DNA of 64,000 nucleotides from Berghia stephanieae (lineage: Eukaryota; Mollusca; Gastropoda; Nudibranchia; Aeolidiidae), in the NCBI GenBank assembly GCA_034508935.3, contig CM067445.1, forward strand, positions 14,200,821 to 14,264,820. The letters are read 5' to 3'. The first letter of the stretch is position 1. Each line of letters begins with the position of its first letter. Under the pieces are notes generated by a model. It did no database searches. It was not told where the DNA came from and saw only the letters and a program-made list of their open reading frames with translations. Below, piece by piece: positions 32,370-44,700 of this stretch. The position numbers and the translations under genes were made by a program.

Positions 32370-32795
32370 ATGGACGGCGCCCCCGTTTCGAGTCGAAATA
32401 AGTCCCGGCAACCCTTGTACGCAGAATCCCTGACTACGGACAGGGCTGCACATACGAGATGGAAGTCAGTTTGGACGAGTTCATTCCCTCGTGGGGGCAG
32501 GGACGTAACCTCCTCTAAGCTTGGTGAGAAGTTGCCAGGCTTTGATACCAGTAAGACGAGACACTGGGTGACGGCGAATCGGCTTCAGTCGAGGAGCTGT
32601 CTCACGGCAAGTGCGCTTCATCGGTGGAGTCTTTCTGACTGTCCAACATGTACTCGCTGTGGGCAAGAACCTGAGACGGCAGAGCATCTAGTCGAACGGT
32701 GTGTTGTGACGATGCTACCCGGAGGGTTTGCGACGGTGCACGAATGCGGACAGGACTTTGCTGATTGGGTCGATCGTCATAACATAGAAGTGTGA
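32370..32795 (+). pseudogene. LINE ORF2 C-terminal fragment (zinc knuckle)
   Basis: Open frame of 141 codons with RHWVTANRLQSRSCLTASALH, CPTCTRCGQEPETAEHLVERC and a final FADWVDRHNIEV, matching the CCHC knuckle end of RNase-H-containing LINE polyproteins. No RT or RNase H remains upstream. It is less AT-rich than its surroundings, in line with a transposon origin. Confidence 0.65.
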
Positions 32796-32799
32796 TAAC

Positions 32800-34200
32800 C
32801 ATAAGAGGCTGCTGCTGCCATTTCGAATCTCTTAATGTCCCAGGAGATACTTATGGAGTAATTTCAATCCCTTTTGTTCTCCTCAAACTTCCTCAAACCC
32901 TTCAGTAGAATGGACCAGACAATGAGACAGAGAAGAGAGTAATATTGACGCTCTCCTCTCCCAAGAATGATCGCAAAAGTTTGGCTCTGAGCCCCTGTCC
33001 AGAGTTGAGCTTCACAACCACAGAATGAATAGACTCACCACAGCGCCAGCTCTACATTCAATCGCCAAGGAAGAAAATCTACGTGTAATGATTACGGCAA
33101 AGGAAATGAAACAAATAAATGTCAGTCGTGGTCAAAGATTGATCGGATGGTTACTGAGATCATCCAAAGCAAGGATGGACTAATCTGAGATGTCAGAGTA
33201 AAAAACGGTGAAGACTGGAATTTGTAAGAGCAGTTCAAAAACTCCATAAACTAGAAATTTCATATGAAGTTACAGACCATTCTGAGCATTCTGATTGAAA
33301 CACAGAAACAAAATGTATCTCTTTGAGATCCAGAAGAACCCTTAAAGTTCCTGATAAATTAAACTTGTAAGTATTTGGCCTTATGTGCAGCAGAAGCCAA
33401 GAGAATATGTATAAGTGAAAAAGGATTCCCTGAGCATCCAATTGTAGATGTTTTTAATGGCACACATGTCGTTCATGGGTTCACTTAATTTTAGAACAAG
33501 GTGATTCAGAATTTGTTACTCTGTTGGTTTCTTTTGGTTTTGGTTATTTATACCCAGTCTTGTCTTTTCATTCATTCGGAATATTGTATGGACCTGCCCT
33601 TCATACTGATTCATCGCTATCCTACAGATTTTTGCAGGCAATAATTCTGATATATATTGATATGCAGATTTTACCACTTGCCATATTGGTTTTTTCTTGT
33701 TCCAAGTTGTGTTGCTTCTTCCCTGAAGACCACTTATTTGAACTTCGCAACAACCCTAACACAAGCTTTCCTTTTGTCTGTTTACTAACCTGCCATAGTT
33801 TCATCACCTGGTGTTGTTCACACATCCACACATGTGTTCCAATTGCAATCCATTCAGCTTTGTTTAAACAACACTACAGGTGATGACAATGGAGGTTATA
33901 CACAATAGGTGACAGAGACGGGCTGTTTGGGTCTTTCCGTGGCTGCCTTGTGGTGCCTCGCTGTCATTGATGGGTTGCAAATTGTGCAATCAAGCTGTCT
34001 AGATGAGTGACTGGACTTATGTCCAACATGGTCATTCTGCTTTTTTTTTTTGTCTGGACTTTCGTTATTGATAGCAAACTGACTTTAAACAGCTCGAATT
34101 TTTTAAACCTTGAAATTTCCTATTATGATAATGCTGTACACATGTGTAACAGGTATAAAACGAACGCAAATTAAATTGAATTATCAGTCTCTGCTGGTAA
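32800..34200. other. No gene recognised
   Basis: A 119-codon frame at 33524-33883 has no recognisable motif or splice context and is treated as chance. No repeats with clear ends. Confidence 0.45.
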
Positions 34201-36370
34201 ATTGAATATCGTCATGGATACAAAATCAACACCTGATATTCAGCGTTTTCACTTGAGCAACTTATTGATGTGATCAGACTTTCAGAAAAGGAAGGGCATT
34301 TAAATGCAGTGAAAAGTTTGTGTGCAGGACTTGTGGTGAAAAGGCTCAATTGAAAGGTGGAAGAAATAAGCAATTTTGTGTACTAAATTCAGAGACGATT
34401 TGGTCCTTTATTATGATGTTAATATAGATTATGATTTAGAGGAGAAACAGTCAAAATATTTAGGTGACAAATGTACAAAATGTATTTATTCCTTAAGGAA
34501 GAAGGTAAGAGAAACCACATTAGCATGTGCTAAAAAATGTATTTCAGATTCCTAATTTGTTTGGACATATTTTGACTCAAATATTTCTGTAGAGGAATGC
34601 CACGTATGCAGACATGCCAAACTTAAAGGTAAAAGAACTGCTGTGTCTAAGGTAAAATCAGACTTTAGTACTATTTCATTACCAGGTCCTTCAGGAGTAT
34701 TACCAACTCAAACAATACCACCAGTGATTGACTTAAACAATGATGACAATGAAGATGTTGGGGAGTTGAACTTGTCAATAAACATTCATGAAACAAGTGA
34801 GACCATCTCAGGTCTTGAAATTAGTAATGTTGATAATGAAAGTAATGTATTAACAACAAACACAATAATTGAGGACAAATCTAATGACAATGCTGCAACG
34901 ACAGAACCCATAAGGTGGTGTCCATATTACAGAAGAAGATTTCAGACCCAGTAACAGACATAGAGGAAAATTTTTACAAACATTGTAAGACGAAAATTGC
35001 ATTTGTCAGCAATCAAAGGACGCATCCACTGTAAAACAAAAGGACAGCCAAAACTTTGTACAGAATAATTGCTGGAAGAAAATTAGATAGGCTGGCAAGC
35101 TCTCCATCAAAGAAAAGAAAATCACACATCATGGGACAAATTAGAAAGACAATGGCTGGTGAAAAATACATGGAGAATCAGATGTATCCGAATTTAAAAG
35201 ATTACCAGTAGACACGGAATAAATATATAAAGAAAAACAAACACAAAACAGAAGGTTACAACAGATGCAGGCTACGCATTGGCTATGAAATAAGAATTAG
35301 GAATCACAAGGCACCGAGAGAGACAACAACGACGGTTATGGAAAAAGGCTGGCGTGATAATTCCGTGTGAAAAGAAAGAACGGGAAATTTGTGATGAACT
35401 TGTTGGAGACTCAGTCAGTGTTGACATACTTGCCTCTCTCTCAGAGGGAACATCTGACGGGCTGTGTCTTCCACACCTGTGGCTAATGTTGCTGATTTAT
35501 GTGCATTTGTTTCTAATCTTCTTGACAATTATAATCAGGCGGGAAAGCTAACCTGGCATAACGGTGCAATTCCTTCTGATCAAGTTTGGAGGGGATCATC
35601 ATGGGTGCAAGCAACTGGACCTCAAAAAGCCTGCAAGTCTACTTATGACCAGACATATAATCTGAAAAAGCCTGCAAGATTCACGGACTTACTAAAAAAA
35701 TCAATAAAATCCAAATCGCAAAAAGCCAGCGACATTTTTTTCGGTAATCCAATCAGCCGGCAGGCCGGCACTCTTGCACCCATGGGGATCATGGACATGA
35801 CAGCATGAAATTTGCTATCCAGATTGCAAACGTAGAAAACCCCAACTCAAAAGACAACACACATACGACACCTATGTCAAAAATCAAAGACACATATGAC
35901 AATCTTCGTTGTCTACTATACCAGATTTCCATGGACATAGACAATTTGAAAGAAATGGTGTGACAAGAGAAGAGGATAGTTGCTTTTTTATTTGGGGATT
36001 ACGATTTTTATTGCAAAGTTTTTGGGCTACCAGGACCCCAAGGAACCCATCCTTGCCTCTGGTGCTTACAATCCAAATCAGACTTTCAAAGCCCAAAACA
36101 AAACATAAATCTAGAACATTAAATCTGATTTTAAAAATGGCTACAGGCACTTCATGAAATATGGCAAAGCACAGGTTTCAAGTGCAAAACGTTACAACAA
36201 TTGCATAAGATCCCCATTGATTAACATAACATCTCTCTACAGAATGTTGTGCCTCGTTACCTACACATATTGCTTGGGGTTACACTTCGACATCAGAATT
36301 TGTTAGAGGAGGCTACGCATAATCTGGACATGAAGCTGTGAGGTTTTAGCACAAAGGGATTACGAGCAAA

Positions 36371-36604
36371 ATGACACAATTTGACAAACTTGTGCAAAAC
36401 ATGAAACAAAAGCTTGAATTGGAGAAAAAATTACATATGATAGAAGGCTGTTGTGTATTATCGTCCACCGAAGAGGAAAAGAGTGATTACATTGAGCAAA
36501 TTGAGGCCTTGAAAGATGAAATTGAAAGTCATAATATTGCTCAACTACAGATTATACAAGGGCCAATTACATCAGGCTTGGATAACATCTTAAATTCAAG
36601 ATGA
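36371..36604 (+). pseudogene. Coiled-coil segment of the decayed transposase
   Basis: Charged heptad-like run (LVQNMKQKLELEKKLHMIEG ... YIEQIEALKDEIESHNIAQ) with no stop for 78 codons. It sits between the CLWC block and the FIGNHCH block, so it most likely belongs to the same transposase and not to a separate gene. Confidence 0.45.
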
Positions 36605-37587
36605 ATAGCCCAAAAGAGTTATCACAGCCGCTCATTTATTGGGAACCACTGCCATACCTATATGACGAAAGATGTATACAAGCACCTTACACGTCGTATC
36701 TTAAATGAAACATTTGTGAAACAATAAGAGACATGGCGTTCAGAATCAAAATAAAATAAGACACCCTGAATGGAAAATTTGCAAAAGTGCACAAATTAAT
36801 TTCGCACTCTCATCCTATGCAGATCACAGCCATCAACGAGATATCATCAATAATTACATATCAAGGACAGTCGACAGACAGTATTTCCCAAAAAAGACAA
36901 CTCTATATTTTAGAGCATCACAGCATCAAATTTATACAAAGGCGGGGGTTTGGTTTAGGTCACACCCACGAATTACGTGCCTGAGCGAGCCTTTACTCAC
37001 GGTTTAGGTCAGGTTGACCTCAGGGTCAAAAGGTCAATCCTGCAGGTAAAGCTGCATACAATGCATTACGTTCCAAAAACATATAAATTGAGTAACGGCA
37101 TTTCCTGTTTTCAGTCTACTGCTACTCCTCTTTTAAATTCACAACATATTTTTCAAAGCTTGGATATAACTGCATTTTTCTTGTTTGATATTTGTGTCTG
37201 GGTTTCATTATTCTGCTGTGATTAGTTCTTTAGTTATTTACATCTGAAAAACTCAATGAATAAAATCAATTACAGGAGCTATTTATTTTTTTAAAAAATT
37301 AATATAAAACTTTTGACACAACCAATTTTTTAAAAAGTTGTATCGGCGCATCTAACATTCTCTGGGCTTTTTAATGATTAAAACCGTTTAATGGACTTGT
37401 CTTTTAATCTTTTATAATATTTTTTTTCTTGCAATGCACATACAGGAAAACGGATCACACTTTAGAGACCCACATGAAATCTTTAAATGAACTTTGTAGT
37501 GTATGTGGCTATACAGCACTCACTCAAAAAGAAAAAAAACGTAACTGCTAAAGATTACTGTGTAATGATTTCAAATGTGAAATACTT

Positions 37588-37971
37588 TTGTTATTTGATA
37601 TTGATATTGGAAAAGACTTAGAAACAACACATTCAAAAGTGATATGTTACAAATGTGTAAAAAGAATAAAAAAAATGAAAGTATATAAAGGAGAAGAGTT
37701 TTTAATAAACTCCCGGACTATTGTAAAAAACAGTCAGCATTTGTGGACAGATTTTGTCCCCAGTGACATTACAATGTGCAATGTGTGTGAAACATTTACC
37801 AACATACGAGTCGGCTGCATTAAAGGTAGGCAGTCAAGTGACATTCAAACCTTAGACACAACGCAAGACACACATTCATCACACTCCACAGAAATCACAG
37901 TAGACAATGTTATAATGACAACCAGTCTTCTTCAAGTTTCCCCTGACTTACAGTCTCATGTACCAGAATAG
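37588..37971 (+). pseudogene. RAG1-N-like zinc-finger segment
   Basis: Open frame of 127 codons with two CxxC pairs: ICYKCVKRIKK and CNVCETF. The upstream LCSVCGY pair lies in another frame. The spacing C-x2-C ... C-x2-C ... W-x-F-V-P ... C-x2-C resembles the N-terminal region of RAG1-like transposon proteins. It lies downstream of the transposase core, so it should belong to a second, adjacent copy. Confidence 0.45.
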
Positions 37972-38170
37972 AAGATAAGATTAGAAAAGAACGACAGAAA
38001 ATATCAATTAAATTATCAAGAAACAATACAGGACAGTTTACAACGTATTAGACAGGTAGAGACACCTAAACAATTTGAAATTATAATGTGACTTTTGACT
38101 GAAAGAAAAGTGACATAATAGAGCAGGAGTTTGGATTCCCTCCCTCTCCTGAGAATCATGTTTTCCCCCC

Positions 38171-38302
38171 ATTTTAGTCTCTCTCTCTCTCTCTCTTATC
38201 TATCTATTTTATTTATCTCTAATCTCTATCTCTCTCTGTCTATCTATCTATCTATTTTATTTATCTCTATCTCTTTCTTTCTCTCTCCCCCCCCCCCCAC
38301 CC
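38171..38302. repeat. CT/TATC microsatellite with C-run
   Basis: CTCTCT and CTATCTATCTATC tracts ending in a C-run. Confidence 0.95.
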
Positions 38303-38399
38303 CCACCTCCCTCTCCTACGTCTTGAACACACATACGCTCACGCCGACAGACAGTATTGCAATAAATACACATACACACATAAAGTCAGATAGATAATA

Positions 38400-39789
38400 C
38401 ACATAATTTACGTTTTGTACAAATAAATGTTTAAAACCATCCCGGAATTTGGAATTATCTATGTTGTCTGTTATTCAAACTGTGAGAAAAGATTGTCTTC
38501 ATTGTGTACTTTGGTGACTTATACGAAACAATTACGGTATCCCAAATATAAACGGCTATTACTATGAATTGATTGACAAGTCCATTTAGAGACGACGTAA
38601 GTAAATTCTCTTAATGTTTGTCTTTAAATTGAACCAAGTTTTATTGCATTTGAGCGTGTCGTTTTTTTGCAATTTGGGGGTAAAGTTAAAAGTAAGTTAA
38701 TTATTTCTCAAAATATGAGTAATTTATAATTAACAATAACTTCCTTTCAACTAACACTATGAGAATCGAATTTATATCATAATACTCAGTATTTTCTAAA
38801 TATTTTCTTTCTGTCAATTTCTTTGCGTTCATGATCAAATTAAACTTGGGATAGCAGGTTTACAAAGTAAACAAACACGCGTAATGACTGGGAGTAACAA
38901 TCATTCAACAGGTAATTGTTATCATGACCCCGAGGTCACGCCCCCACAAAGGCGAAGGGGGCTGACTGGGTGGTAAGGCATGCGGTCAGGTTGAGTTCAC
39001 TGAACAACTAAAGGCACGGCTTTTCGTTTCCGTGAGGTGTTCATGGAGAGCAGGGTGGGGAGTTAATACATTCTACTATTGCAAAGATAGAGAAGAGGAC
39101 AAGTGGAACTTGTGAGGAGTTGAGAAAGGTTCAAACAATAATGAATACACACCATCTCCAAGTCACCCCCCTACCGAATTCCAAAATTCCCACATCAACT
39201 AAGATAGACGATGACTGAAATACACCATCAAAAATACCATTTCCTTTCCCTTAATAAAAAACAGTTGCCCATCTATGAAATACTGTGCTTGTATTGGAGT
39301 ACTATAGAACATAGAAATCGGTTCTCCAATACCGTTGGATATGAAATATACCCCTTCTTCTGTACAGCTTTGTTACTATTGCTATTATCATTATTATTGC
39401 ATCGTTATTATTCTGGATAATAAACGTCCAGTGTGTAAAATAGGATTATTTTTATTCCTGGGAGCCTGTATTATGATTAGAGTTCCACAAACTGTATAGT
39501 TACCACTTAAGTACCCCAGAGCCAGTGGGGAGTACAGTAATTGACTATGACATTGTTTACTTTGTGTAACTGGTAAAATTTCATCACCCGTGAGAACCCA
39601 GACTGGATGTTCTGAGTGAAATTTGAAACCCCACCCCAAGTTGTGACATATGTGTTGAACCGATTAAATGTAAAGTGCAACATAAAGTAGACACTTTGTA
39701 CTATATACTAGTGGGAATAATGATTTACTTCAACGTCTGATTACTGTTGTATGAATTCTTGAAATGTTTGAGAAATGTTTGATTTACAA
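38400..39789. other. No gene recognised
   Basis: AT-rich with one less AT-rich patch (38925-39055). No coding or RNA motif recognised. Confidence 0.5.
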
Positions 39790-40795
39790 GATAGATGTAG
39801 AGCCAGATCATCAGCCAAATCTAGATCCGTGACAATCATAGCTGGACTGCGCCTACTTCTTTGTCTATGTAGTGTGAAGCCCAGCTCATTCTCCATGCTA
39901 GCATAGGTCTTTCTCATCACATAGTCCAGGACAATTGCAAAGAGATAGGGGGCTAATGTATCACCTTGAAGCACACCTGCTTTGATCTCAAACAGCTCAG
40001 TTTCACCATCTGGAGAGATAACATCTAGATTTCGCAGATGATCTGGCTCTACTGAACGAGGAGATGGACCAGGCACAAGAAGTCCTCAATAGACTTGAAA
40101 CTGAGGCTGAACGAGTAGGACTGTGCTGTAATGCTAAGAAGACAGTTTTCCAAACCCACAACTAAGAAAAGCCAATTAGCATACAGGCAAAGAATGGAGA
40201 ACGGCTGAAGGAAGTTGACAACCTAGGAGGTTGGACCCAAAGCAGTTCCTCTGATATCTCTGTCAGGAAAGCATAGGCTTGGAGTGCCTGTCACAAACTC
40301 AGGAAAATCTGGAGTTCAAACCTACAGAGGGAAATAAAGAAGAGACTGTTCCTGGCAATGGTAGAGTCAGTGCTTCTATATGGAGCAGCGACATGGACTA
40401 TAACAAAAGCCCTTGAGAAGCAATTGGATGGCTGCTACACTCGTATGCTGCGGATGGCCCTCAATGTAAGCTGGAAAGAGCACATAACAAATGAAGAGCT
40501 CTACAGTGACCTCCCCACAGTGACTTCGAAGATACAAAAGAGAAGACGGAGACTTGCGGGGCACTGCTGGAGACACAAGGAGGAAATTGCAAGCAGTTTT
40601 GCACTATGGGAACCACCTGAGAGAACCAGAAACAGAGGCAGGCAGAATAAAACATACATTGACTGTCTGCTAGATGACACAGGAATGGACAACACCCGGG
40701 AGCTGCGTACACTTATGGAGGACAGGACAGAATGGCGAAGACTTGTGGTTCATGTTGGGTGCCCTAAGTAAGTAAGTAAGTAAGTAAATAGTGAA
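39790..40795. mobile_element. LINE copy with inverted 5' part and (TAAG)n tail (twin-priming layout)
   Basis: Minus strand, 40060 down to about 39790: FEIKAGVLQGDTLAPYLFAI and VTDLDLADDLAL (RT blocks through the catalytic ADD). Plus strand, about 40037 to 40771: DDLALLNEEMDQAQEVLNRL onward to VESVLLYGAATWTITKAL and RRRRLAGHCWRHKEE, ending in TAAGTAAGTAAG repeats (40766-40789). The plus-strand part begins where the minus-strand part ends in the protein (both carry DDLAL). Confidence 0.78.
40358..40771 (+). pseudogene. LINE ORF2 C-terminal part
   Basis: Open frame of 137 codons: VESVLLYGAATWT, LDGCYTRMLRMALNVSWKEH, RRRRLAGHCWRHKEEIAS and a final RTEWRRLVVHVGC, the standard end of an RTE-like LINE protein. 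The frame upstream is broken by stops. A (TAAG)n tail follows the stop codon directly. Confidence 0.8.
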
Positions 40796-40799
40796 AATA

Positions 40800-41766
40800 T
40801 GGGTCAACTTTGATGCCTTCCTTTGAGATAACTATACTGATGGTATCTATGATAATTGCTTTACCATATGAACCCTATTTCAGTCTGTGTTATGAGTGGT
40901 GTGTTTTAACATAGAAGATAGTTGTAACTTAGTTATGGTATTATTTATCAAACCAATTTGACTGCTCGCTCCACTGACTACAGGCAAGTGCCATATCAGA
41001 GCGCAGGTAAAGAGAGGGAGAGCAGTGACCTCTTGACCTAGAACTGCAACTAAGTGATCCGCTGGTAAACTGCAGTGTGCGATAAAATTGGGTTTTCTAC
41101 ATAGAGTTATAACAGTTTATCGGGGTAGCTTTTTTTGTGTCAAATGTTAATCAAATAAACAATGGAACTCCCTGAATACCTATGCCATTATAAAAAAATC
41201 TAATTATTTCTACTCATAATTCATTATCTTCGTAACTCTAAGACAAACCTCTAACAAGAAACTGTAAAAACTATAACTGAATATATCAGTCAACTTGTGC
41301 TTCAAAGTTGATGTGAAAATTATTAAAAAACAAAAAAACCAACAACTCCTCTTATCAAAATATGTAAATATATCATAATTGATTTCACATATTATTATAA
41401 GCAATATTTGACCACTTTAATGATATATAAAATAATATATTATGTTATAAATTGTGAATGTCTTTTATAAAACAAGTGGAAATAACTACTGGCTTTGGGA
41501 TAAACCATAATTTAAGCACATACAACAGTATGTAAAATCCTACATTACCATGCACTGTGTCAATACTTTTTCCCCTGGTGTGAAACTTGTGGCTTACGAC
41601 AACACATGAAATCAACTACAAAATGCGGCTTAATGATATCTTTTCTAGTTGATACATTAAAAGGCATTCCATTTCCATTGTCTGAGATTTGAACAATGCA
41701 AAAGGCAATGTTTTACTCCACCAAATATTTCCCACACTAACATCGATTTCATAATTGATACAAATC
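40800..41766. other. Probable 3' flank of the SDR gene
   Basis: AT-rich, no coding signal recognised. The 3' UTR of the minus-strand SDR gene should begin at 41766 and run toward lower coordinates; its end was not determined. Confidence 0.4.
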
Positions 41767-44700
41767 TTAAGAGCAATGAGGAGACATCTTTGGAGGGTGA
41801 GATTTTTGCACTTCCTTGAAATGTTGCATAGCTCTGTCAACTTGAATGAATTTCATAATGGCTGTTACAGCTCTAACAGGCGCAATTCTGAAAAAAAACC
41901 AACAAAAAAACATATGTTAAACAAACAATGTTAAAAGTAAAAGTCCACAGGAAACAAACATTTTTCAAAAAGTGAACTAGCTCGAGAAGTAGAGTTTTCA
42001 TTGTCTAAACAAAAAAACAAACAGAGAAGAGCAAAATTAATTTTCTAAAATATTGGTATAAAATTATAAAAAATTTAGTTTAAAACAAAAAGAAACACTA
42101 AGAAAAAAAAAAACGCAATAAAAAAGGAACAAAGACGCTTAAATGCTGTATGACTTCTAGATAAACTGAATTGACTTTTGATCTTAGTGTGCTTAGACAG
42201 ACAGTGTTAGGCACTGTTTACTTTATCAAGAAGCCTAGTGTGCACAAATAGAAATGTACTCTAAAGGCATATATTCTTTACTACCAAAGACACATTAAAT
42301 TTTGCATTCTTTGCTGTGGGAAGAAGAAATAAGTTTGAAAAAAAGGTAATGTGTGGAGTAAAAGAAGAGAGTGTTTGATTTATGAGCCAGTTGTAATAGC
42401 CAACAATTTGCCAGGAAATCTCTTAAAAGCTTCCTGTATATTTTATCATTCCTTTCTTTGTGAGTTTATTAAGTTGGATTATCTCAAAGGAAACTAATAT
42501 TTCTTTAAAATGTTACTACCTTCTGCAATACATTAAGAGCTGAGGACAGGAAAAGAAAATAACTCGAGTGAAAACTCCCACATCCATTATCCATCGTGCT
42601 TTTAAAATACAAAACTACAAACGAAATATTGGTTGGACACCCCACTCCCCCTCTCCTTTCAATAATTTCAATTATTGAAACCATTAAGAGGAGTTGCTAT
42701 GACTATGATGCTCATTTTGAGCATAAGATGCATCCCTATGGTGAATCATAATAAGACAACTACTGAAAAGTGGAAAGAAAAAGTAGTCCCTCTTTGTCAT
42801 GAGGAATATGGAGACAAAGTTGATCTCATTTTGAGTAACATTAAACTGATAATAGCAATTGCTTCGAAGAGGAGATGAGGAACGAAAGTAAAGTGAGGAG
42901 CAATTGCCTACTATCCTTGGGATACAATGCTAGTCTATCACAAAATACTGCCAGATCTAACAAACCCAGCTACTGAATCGCTGCTGGATGGAGGAGGGGC
43001 TCAGAAAAAATCTCGACTGCACCCAGTCTCTTTGCATGAGTCGACAAGGGCTCTACCACTGAGCTTATGTGACTTCCTAACAATGATTAGGTAATTTTCT
43101 GTCCTCCTTTAAAGCGTCATTGAAGACAGAGTATTTCCTTTCAGTTTTCTGTGTGATTTGATTGATTTTGTTGAATGATATAAATGAATGCATGTGTGCA
43201 TATATGTATAAGCGCTTCCGAGCACATTTGGTGGAAAGGGGTGCTATAGAAAGGATGCATTATTATTATTATTCTTGGTTGTTCAAAAGACCATCAATGA
43301 GATGACATACTCACGTGTAGAACCAAGCCACTGCATACATCAGCTTTGGTACGAGAAGCCGTGATCTATTGGTTTAAAACAGCATCCACTGTCTTGAATG
43401 CTAAATATTTCTCAGTGACAGGGGGGAATAGCCAAGGAAATCTGTTGCAAGGAGGAAGAAAACGACAATATAAAACAACAAACAAAGGTGGAGATAGCAA
43501 ACAAATATTTACTAAAAAAAAAGGGATAGAAAATCTGATATACATTGCCGTGGATGTATAGTAAAAAAAAAAATTTGTTTAAAATTTCTCTTTGTCTCAT
43601 TTGCAAAATTCTTTTCAAGCTTATGCTTCTCTGTAACTAAAAAACCATGTCAGTTTTTCTTTCATAATGAGAAAGGAGAAGAAAAGTATAAAAAAGGAGC
43701 TACTTAATGCAGAACTTTAATTAAAAACTAGGGCTCAAATCTTCAAATTCTGTATTTAAATTTGAAAATAAATTTTTTAAAAACAAAAAAAAACCCGTAA
43801 CCCTACCGTTTCTACCCCTGTGCGCTTCAATCTCTTATCAATCTAAAGAAAATCCGACAAAACTGTCTGAAAATAGAGGTAATCAGTTAAAGGGAAGAAA
43901 CTGTATGATTTTTTTACTGATGTAAAAGGGAAAGGATAAAAAGAAAAATCAAAGAAAAAGAAATTAAAAATTTACCTGGTACCAACTCCTGCAAACATTT
44001 CGTTGTCAACTTGGTACGGATAAATGGTAGTAATGTGGATATTGCTCTTTTCTAAATGATCTAACTCATCTTGTAAAGCATCTGTATGGATGGAGAATAG
44101 GGTCATCTTAAATATCATGGGTGAAGAATAGGGTCATCTTAAATATCGTGGGTGAAGAATAGGGTCATCTTAAATATCGTGGGTGAAGAATAGGGTCATC
44201 TTAAATATCATGGATGGAGAATAGGGTCATCTTAAATATCATAAATGGAGAATAGGGTCATCTTAAATATCATAAATGGAGAATAGGGTCATCTTAAATA
44301 TCATTAATGGAGAATAGGGTCATCTTAAATATCATTGGTGGAGAAGAGGGTCATCATAAATATCATGGATGGAGAATAGGTGGAGAATAGGGTCAGGCCT
44401 TCTTAAATATCATGGGTGAAGAATAGGGTCATCTTAAATATCGTGGATGGAGAATAGGGTCATCTTAAATATCGTGGATGGAGAATAGGGTCATCATAAA
44501 TATCGTGGATGGAGAATAGGGTCATCTTAAATATCATGGATGGAGAATAGGGTCATCTTAAATATCATGGATGGAGAATAGGGTCATCTTAAATATCATG
44601 GATGGAGAATAGGGTCATCTTAAATAGCAGGCACTCACTTGACAAGCCATGGGACAGAGATTAATCAGGGTGCAGTCGATGTATTTTTTCTGACCCCCTC

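Larger units (their letters stand above)
34230..38000 (+). mobile_element. Decayed DNA transposon with RAG1-N-like zinc fingers and a GGDHG/CLWC transposase core
   Basis: N-terminal-like pieces occur twice. 34560-34640 has ECHVCRHAKLK before the frame at 34643. 37475-37820 has LCSVCGY, KVICYKCVKRIKK and ITMCNVCETF. Core pieces: IPSDQVW and FGGDH (35570-35600), a second GDHGHDSMKF (about 35787-35816), IANVENPNSKDNT (35825-35865), FLFGDYDFYCKVFGLPG then THPCLWCLQSK (35985-36080), a coiled-coil frame (36371-36604), and YHSRSFIGNHCHTYM (36619-36663). The zinc-finger layout recalls the RAG1-N-like transposons reported from molluscs; assignment to that family is inference. Many breaks; ends not found. 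Confidence 0.5.

Noticed and set aside
33524-33883. 119-codon frame with hydrophobic stretches
   Set aside because: No recognisable motif, no splice partner, and AT-rich composition makes chance frames of this size plausible.
40376-40712. Cys/Ser-rich minus-strand frames
   Set aside because: Antisense to the LINE C-terminal frame on the plus strand.
41616-41840. 74-codon frame on the minus strand overlapping the SDR last exon
   Set aside because: Out of phase with the exon chain; the exon 7 frame with stop at 41767-41769 fits the phase and family C-terminus.
44088-44627. CRISPR-like or coding repeat
   Set aside because: Direct 31 bp units without spacers; not a multiple of three and with stops in the frames looked at. 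It is a minisatellite.
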